10,218 bases of DNA from Bacteroidaceae bacterium (lineage in GTDB: Bacteria > Bacteroidota > Bacteroidia > Bacteroidales > Bacteroidaceae), in NCBI GenBank assembly GCA_900769465.1, contig CAAGGT010000138.1:1-10218 (forward strand). Direction: 5' to 3'. Under the pieces are notes generated by a model. It made no database searches. It saw only the letters and a list, made by a program, of their open reading frames with translations, and was not told the origin of the DNA. The position numbers and the translations under genes were made by a program. Positions within the stretch are counted from its first letter, which is position 1, and the number at the start of each line of letters is the position of its first letter. Below, one piece after another: positions 6,410 through 10,218 of this stretch.

Positions 6410-8838
6410 TTCACAATCCTCCTGATAGCCTTCACATAACTCCCGGTCCTGGCAACCTCCTTCGCCAGCCTTTCTTTATCACGCTTCTGCGAAGAAAATG
6501 CAATCCTTTCCTCCGGAGATACCTCCAGCCTCATTACAAATGAATGTCTGTTTCCAAGATTGAAGAACACTTCACGTCCTGTTCCGACACCTCTCCTGTA
6601 TCTGTTCAGCGACAGTAACAATGCCTTGTCATCTTCATTGAGGGCGAGATGTTCAGCCAAAGAGTCAAAACGATTGACATATCTGGTCTGATCCAGGAGG
6701 ATCTTCACCGCAGAGTTTTCCACGATAGTGTCCTTTATCACCGGAGAAGAGATGATATCCTTCAGTTCCTGAGTCACTACCATCGCCGAAGTCCTGTGCT
6801 TACGGGCAGTCTTCCACAGTTCCATCATATACGCCGCCATCTGCGTACCCATAATTGCCTTCCACGCCTCCTCGATACACATCACCTTGAAGTCCCCGTT
6901 TGAAGCCATCTTTTCTGCAAAGGCATCCATTATCACCAAAGTTGTGATAGGGTAAATGACAGGGTCTCCTTTAATCTTGTCGATCTCGAACACCACAAAC
7001 CTGTCATTCAGAATATCGGCATTGTCCGAAGAGTTCAGCAGATAATCATACACACCTCCTTCATAGAACTGTTCCAATGAAATCAAGTAATCTTTAAGGT
7101 CAAAGTATTCCTTTCCGATCTCCTTTTCTCCAAGGCAGAGGCAGAACTCATCCCTCACATATCTGTAATAATCATTGAAAACAGGATCACACTCATCTGC
7201 CCATCTGTCGATAAACCCGATGATGCTGTCTCTTACAATCTTCATCGAGGCAGAATTCATCGTCTCATTACCGTTCTTCCACAATGTCACCATCAGCGTA
7301 AACAGAAAGTTGAGAGCCTGATTATCAGAACACCTGAACCTCTGTACATTCCTGAACGGATTGAACGAAATAGGCTTGCCCTTCTCGAAAGTATAATAAG
7401 TGCCGTCCGCTCCCTTGCTTTCTTCCTTGATGATATTGCAAAGTGCCCTATAAGAATCACCCACGTCAATTAGGAAACAATGCTGTCCTGCATTGTAGCA
7501 CGACCAAAGATACTTGTTCATAAAGAACGACTTTCCACTACCTGACGGACCCAGCAGAAATACATTGTAATTCTCTATAAGTCCGCTTTCAAAAGCCTTC
7601 TCCTGGATATCGAATCTCTGGGGGATGAGTCTGAGTCTGTCACTCATCTTCATTACTCCATTCTCAATCCCGTTTTCATTTCCATCATAAATGCCGATAC
7701 ATAGTGCGGACAGAAGTTCCATCGTCATATATTCTCCGTATGCCAGGCCAGCCTCATTCCCTGGAATGGAAGCCCAGAACTGGCAGGCAGCATCATACTT
7801 GTCAATGACCGGCGTTATGCCCATCTTTGAAATGGAAGCAGTTACCATATCCGACACTCTGGAGATATCCTTTCCTCCCGACAGAATGTTTATATGGAAC
7901 TTTACCGTAGTCATCTGTTCGGCAGCAGATTGTTCCAGAAATTCATTGATCTCATCCGCATACATCCTGTTTTCTGCCGACCTTGCAGACATCGACAACA
8001 TCTGCCTTCTCTTGGCATCCAGATTTTTGTGTACATCTTTGACAGGCTCTTTAAGTATGAATGTGTTTATGATATGCTCGCAGTCAAGTTCCTGCCCTAT
8101 ATCATACAGAAATGAAAGGTGTACAGCGGAGCTGTCTGTACTCAATGACGCTACCTTCCTGCAGGAACCCACTTCAGCAGGCAACTGGTCCAGGTCTGCA
8201 ATCAGATGACATCCGACCATCTTGTCACCGATAGCCAGATGTGCCCCGGAAACGGCAATGTCAGACAATACATCATCTCCCTCATCAGTAAAGTTCAGAT
8301 AATCCTGAATCAATCCGGGTCGTCTGTCATCTCCGAATATCTCATCTTCATTCAGCCGTTTCATCCCCAGAAGGGGATTTCCTGTAATCACACTTTCAAA
8401 CTGCTCGGCAGAATCGAGGAACCTCTCTATCTGTCCGCAGTCAGGCACTCTTTTCGCCCCAAAACCGGCAATCCCGGAAGGGCTTCCTTTCACATTGCTC
8501 TTGTTTGAAAGGGTAATGAATATCCTGCACTTATGATCAAGATATTCCTTGCCGTCGAAATGCCTCTCATATGCTTCATTCAGAAAACTTCTGACCTTTT
8601 CTGCAGAGTACCGTTTCTTCATATATACATCCTGCTTGTGAACGATACAATAGTCAGGCAGCAGTGCAATAGCGGAGTTCATTGTCCGCATTATGCTGTC
8701 ATACTTTTCTTCATTGCATCGGAAAGCCGGAGGATAATACAGCTCCCATCCGACACAAATGTCACCTCTTTTTGAGAGAATGACCCCATCCCCACCATTC
8801 ATCACCGGGAAACAATTTCTGATATCTATCTTCTCCAT
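6406..8838 (-). CDS. traG: TraG-family conjugation ATPase, VirB4-like
   Basis: An 810-residue cytoplasmic ATPase that energises pilus/channel assembly and substrate transfer. The N-terminal third is the TraG-type VirB4 domain (DUF3875-like). The ATPase domain has Walker A GPSGSGKS at 430-437, followed by FFMNKYLW, and Walker B VMCIEEAW at 652-659 with the catalytic Glu pair. Further typical VirB4 blocks are FLIDVGDSYRALC (about 455-467), ISFNPF (490-495) and ELWKTARKHRTSAMVVTQEL (about 673-692). Length fits the Bacteroidetes TraG family. In this nomenclature TraG is the VirB4 homologue and not the VirD4 coupling protein of the RP4 TraG type. Its start overlaps the end of traF by 13 bases and its stop overlaps traI by 4. 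No frameshift or missing motif. Confidence 0.96.
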   Translation of the reverse strand: MEKIDIRNCFPVMNGGDGVILSKRGDICVGWELYYPPAFRCNEEKYDSIMRTMNSAIALLPDYCIVHKQDVYMKKRYSAEKVRSFLNEAYERHFDGKEYLDHKCRIFITLSNKSNVKGSPSGIAGFGAKRVPDCGQIERFLDSAEQFESVITGNPLLGMKRLNEDEIFGDDRRPGLIQDYLNFTDEGDDVLSDIAVSGAHLAIGDKMVGCHLIADLDQLPAEVGSCRKVASLSTDSSAVHLSFLYDIGQELDCEHIINTFILKEPVKDVHKNLDAKRRQMLSMSARSAENRMYADEINEFLEQSAAEQMTTVKFHINILSGGKDISRVSDMVTASISKMGITPVIDKYDAACQFWASIPGNEAGLAYGEYMTMELLSALCIGIYDGNENGIENGVMKMSDRLRLIPQRFDIQEKAFESGLIENYNVFLLGPSGSGKSFFMNKYLWSCYNAGQHCFLIDVGDSYRALCNIIKEESKGADGTYYTFEKGKPISFNPFRNVQRFRCSDNQALNFLFTLMVTLWKNGNETMNSASMKIVRDSIIGFIDRWADECDPVFNDYYRYVRDEFCLCLGEKEIGKEYFDLKDYLISLEQFYEGGVYDYLLNSSDNADILNDRFVVFEIDKIKGDPVIYPITTLVIMDAFAEKMASNGDFKVMCIEEAWKAIMGTQMAAYMMELWKTARKHRTSAMVVTQELKDIISSPVIKDTIVENSAVKILLDQTRYVNRFDSLAEHLALNEDDKALLLSLNRYRRGVGTGREVFFNLGNRHSFVMRLEVSPEERIAFSSQKRDKERLAKEVARTGSYVKAIRRIVK

Positions 8839-9122
8839 ACCTTATACTTCATTATTATATGCTTCGGCATACTCCATCCGCTGATCATTCTGTCGATAGC
8901 CTTTGTTCCGAACCTCTGCTGAATCTCACCGATTCCGACATAGCACAACGCAATCAGCAAGGATGCTGCGACCAATCCGGAAATGCTACCGAACAAGGCT
9001 CCTGCAATCATAGCAATGATTATATCAACCACTGCGGCAACACCTGCCACAATGATGTACCTGCCCTTGATCCCAAATAGAGAAAAAGGGCGGTCAAGGT
9101 TGCGATATACCTTGCATTTCAT
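8826..9122 (-). CDS. traF: Conjugative transfer protein TraF (DUF4133-like), VirB3-like
   Basis: A 98-residue membrane protein. After a short N-terminus (MKCKVYRNLDRPFSLFGIKG) come two hydrophobic segments, about 22-42 and 44-65, then a basic C-terminal tail ending MKYKVWRR. This matches DUF4133/TraF of Bacteroidetes elements, which sits just before the VirB4-like gene as virB3 does. An in-frame extension to 9182 exists, but ATG 9122 is chosen: it overlaps the traE stop as ATGA and gives the family's usual start. The gene end overlaps traG by 13 bases. Confidence 0.9.
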   Translation of the reverse strand: MKCKVYRNLDRPFSLFGIKGRYIIVAGVAAVVDIIIAMIAGALFGSISGLVAASLLIALCYVGIGEIQQRFGTKAIDRMISGWSMPKHIIMKYKVWRR

Positions 9123-9427
9123 AATCCGATGAAATTTTTCAGCACCAGAGCGGCAATGATGCAGAATATCATACCTCCGCACCAGCCGAGTGCCTTATTG
9201 GCTGACTGCTGATCTCCGCTGTAAAGTTTGATGCCTACAGTGATCAGCGACACAATGGCGATAATGCTCAGAACAGCAATCACCACCTGATAAATAAGCG
9301 ATCCGGCAGACCTTATCTGCATATTCGCCTCGTTCAAGAACGATATGGCATCTTGTGCCATCAATGTTGGCGACGCTGCCAGAAACAGCAATCCCAACGC
9401 GACATTTCTCTCTCCTCTAATCCTCAT
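9119..9427 (-). CDS. traE: Conjugative transfer protein TraE (DUF4134-like), pilin-like small membrane protein
   Basis: A 102-residue protein with an N-terminal signal peptide ending near LMAQ (residue 24), followed by two transmembrane helices (about 43-66 and 79-99) separated by a short polar loop, LYSGDQQSANKA. Size and topology are like VirB2/TrbC pilins, and the pattern fits DUF4134/TraE of Bacteroidetes elements. The ATG at 9427 is used; a GTG immediately before it overlaps the upstream stop codon. It overlaps traF by 4 bases. Pilin function is inferred from topology and order. Confidence 0.9.
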   Translation of the reverse strand: MRIRGERNVALGLLFLAASPTLMAQDAISFLNEANMQIRSAGSLIYQVVIAVLSIIAIVSLITVGIKLYSGDQQSANKALGWCGGMIFCIIAALVLKNFIGL

Positions 9428-9429
9428 CA

Positions 9430-9687
9430 CTAATGTCCGTTAATTACTTCGTTGATTTCATCCAGTTCACTCGTGTCCACAACGAATCTGTCCACGATGG
9501 ATTCTTTTTTCTGCCTGGTCTGCCGTTCCTCTGATTCAGGTCTCTCAACCTTGAATCTTTCAGGAACTACAATAGGCTCGATCCAGACAATAGGAACTAT
9601 TGCAGAGACATCAATCTCTGCAATCTCTCTTTCAACTCCTCTCCTGTCCGGAATCTTTTGTCTTTTGAAAATCTTCATTCTCCTCAT
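9430..9687 (-). CDS. Small charged protein in the traC/traD position, function unknown
   Basis: About 85 residues, highly charged, with no signal peptide or transmembrane helix. It begins MRRMKIFKRQK, has a Val/Ile-Pro stretch (SAIVPIVWIEPIVVP, near 29-43) that is probably a beta segment, then a Glu/Arg/Lys-rich part and an acidic C-terminus (VVDTSELDEINEVINGH). I do not recognise the family. It lies between traA and traE, where CTnDOT-like elements carry traB-traD, so a cytoplasmic accessory role in transfer is plausible. Three starts are possible: TTG 9705, ATG 9687 (chosen, with GAGGAG about 10 bases upstream) and ATG 9678. All overlap the 3' end of traA by about 47-74 bases in another frame. 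It ends 2 bases before the traE ATG. Confidence 0.7.
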   Translation of the reverse strand: MRRMKIFKRQKIPDRRGVEREIAEIDVSAIVPIVWIEPIVVPERFKVERPESEERQTRQKKESIVDRFVVDTSELDEINEVINGH

Positions 9688-10105
9688 ACCCCACAATCTC
9701 CTCAAATAGATTTATAATACCCGGATTCTTTTCCCTGATGTCTTTTTCCGGAAAACAGACAGTACTCCTCAAAAATCCCTTCACTCCCATTTCCTTCTTC
9801 ATAGACAAGGAATTCTTCACTATATTTTCCGACACTCTCACTCCGTGCTTTCCAAACCACACACGAAGTCTTTCATATAGTTCCGGATTCTCCTTGCCGT
9901 GTACTCTGTTGAAGAACGGTAAAGTCATCTGCCCGTTCTCCTGAAACAGCAGTGCAAGTGATTTAGAAGAAGATATATTGATTGCATCCAGTTCCATAGG
10001 AATCACCACCAGATCGATCACGCCATCCATTGCCAACTGGCAGACGGCATCCCCGTCAGCAAAAGAGCCGGGAAAGTCCATCACGACAAAATCAAACTCA
10101 TTTGC
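9632..10105 (-). pseudogene. traA: 3' part of traA (ParA-like ATPase), cut by an insertion sequence
   Basis: About 157 codons remain, beginning at NEFDFVVMDFPGSFADGDAV, the ParA/MinD Walker B (switch II) region with Asp in VVMDFPGS. The rest follows the TraA pattern: LVVIPMELDAINISSSKS, then NRVHGKENPELYERLRVWF. The N-terminal section with the deviant Walker A (KGGxGKT) and Mg-binding residues is missing, and the sequence switches upstream of about 10105 to an IS30-like end. In Bacteroidetes elements TraA is a ParA-family protein and the first tra gene. A GTG at 10084 or ATG at 10081 could start a fragment, which would lack nucleotide binding. The missing 5' part may lie on the far side of the IS, outside the window. 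Confidence 0.85.
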
Positions 10106-10218
10106 TGAATTTTAACTGCCAGTGCAACACTGGCGAAAGTCAAAGTTAAACATTTTTCTACAATACTCCAAAGGTGTCAGATATCCGAGTGATTTTCGAG
10201 GTCTGTTGTTCAGTTTCC
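10106..10218 (-). mobile_element. End of an IS30-like insertion sequence inserted in traA (partial)
   Basis: The sequence changes from traA coding to the 3' end of a transposase gene. The boundary is placed near 10106 from where TraA-like residues stop; the exact terminal inverted repeat cannot be defined because the other IS end is outside the window. A 7-bp stem hairpin, GCCAGTG-CAA-CACTGGC, lies at 10118-10134 inside the transposase end. The IS is oriented like the tra operon. Confidence 0.8.
10112..10218 (-). CDS. Transposase C-terminus, IS30-like (5' end outside window)
   Basis: The last 34 residues plus stop: KLNNRPRKSLGYLTPLEYCR followed by KMFNFDFRQCCTGS. The block NNRPRKSLGYLTP is the conserved end of the DDE catalytic domain in IS30-family transposases; IS3 enzymes have a similar block (NERPHSSLGYKTP), but RPRKSLGY favours IS30. 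The stop TAA (10114-10112) lies only a few bases from the IS edge and is in the same frame as the traA remainder downstream, so readthrough would append TraA sequence. The upstream part, including the first DDE residues, is not in the window. Confidence 0.85.
   Translation of the reverse strand, partial: KLNNRPRKSLGYLTPLEYCRKMFNFDFRQCCTGS

Noticed and set aside
7691..8209. Plus-strand 172-codon open frame opposite traG
   Set aside because: It is antisense to the conserved VirB4-like gene and has no domain or start signal of its own.
10118..10134. Terminator at the IS end
   Set aside because: The GCCAGTG/CACTGGC hairpin has no T-run after it and lies within the transposase coding end.

Overview
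The window looks like the left end of an integrative and conjugative element (ICE, conjugative transposon) from a member of the Bacteroidales (Bacteroides, Parabacteroides or Prevotella group), sitting in a chromosomal tRNA-Lys gene. Three things point there. The transfer genes are the Bacteroidetes-type set, the MPF_B form of type IV secretion system (T4SS) as in CTnDOT. The integrase is of the type common in Bacteroidales elements. Two candidate promoters fit the Bacteroidetes sigma pattern (TTTG, about 19 bp, TAnnTTTG). All family names come from reading the protein sequences; no database search was possible.

Layout, left to right. Bases 4-79 are a complete tRNA-Lys(CTT) gene, followed by a strong intrinsic terminator (112-153). 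Bases 154-508 hold no gene but carry eleven copies of the hexamer CAAACA: four in minus orientation on the left, seven in plus orientation on the right, with a possible integrase promoter between them. Next is a complete tyrosine recombinase (509-1828, +), then a hairpin overlapping a good Bacteroidetes promoter (1861-1920), then a small helix-turn-helix protein of DUF3853 type (1923-2222, +) that is a candidate excisionase or directionality factor. From 2219 onward everything is on the minus strand: traN, traM, traK, traJ, traI, traG, traF, traE, a small unrecognised gene, and the 3' part of traA. Genes overlap or are separated by a few bases, as in one operon transcribed leftwards. The right edge (about 10106-10218) is the end of an IS30-like insertion sequence that has cut traA and continues beyond the window.

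How the parts fit. Integrase and the DUF3853 protein would insert and excise the element at the tRNA. The tra genes encode the envelope-spanning transfer apparatus: TraG is the VirB4-like ATPase, TraE and TraF small membrane subunits, TraI a periplasmic protein, TraJ a polytopic VirB6-like channel protein, TraK and TraM VirB8- and VirB10-like scaffold proteins, TraN an envelope protein that here looks like a lipoprotein. No relaxase, coupling protein, traL, traO, traP or traQ is present here. The element may be transfer-impaired: its ParA-like traA is broken, and transcription of the operon would have to pass through or start in the IS.

The most notable points are the CAAACA array around the integrase promoter, the tail-to-tail overlap of traN with the excisionase candidate (they share TTAA), the IS in traA with its transposase stop in the same frame as the traA remainder, and a 21-bp palindrome plus 21-bp tandem repeats in the traM linker.
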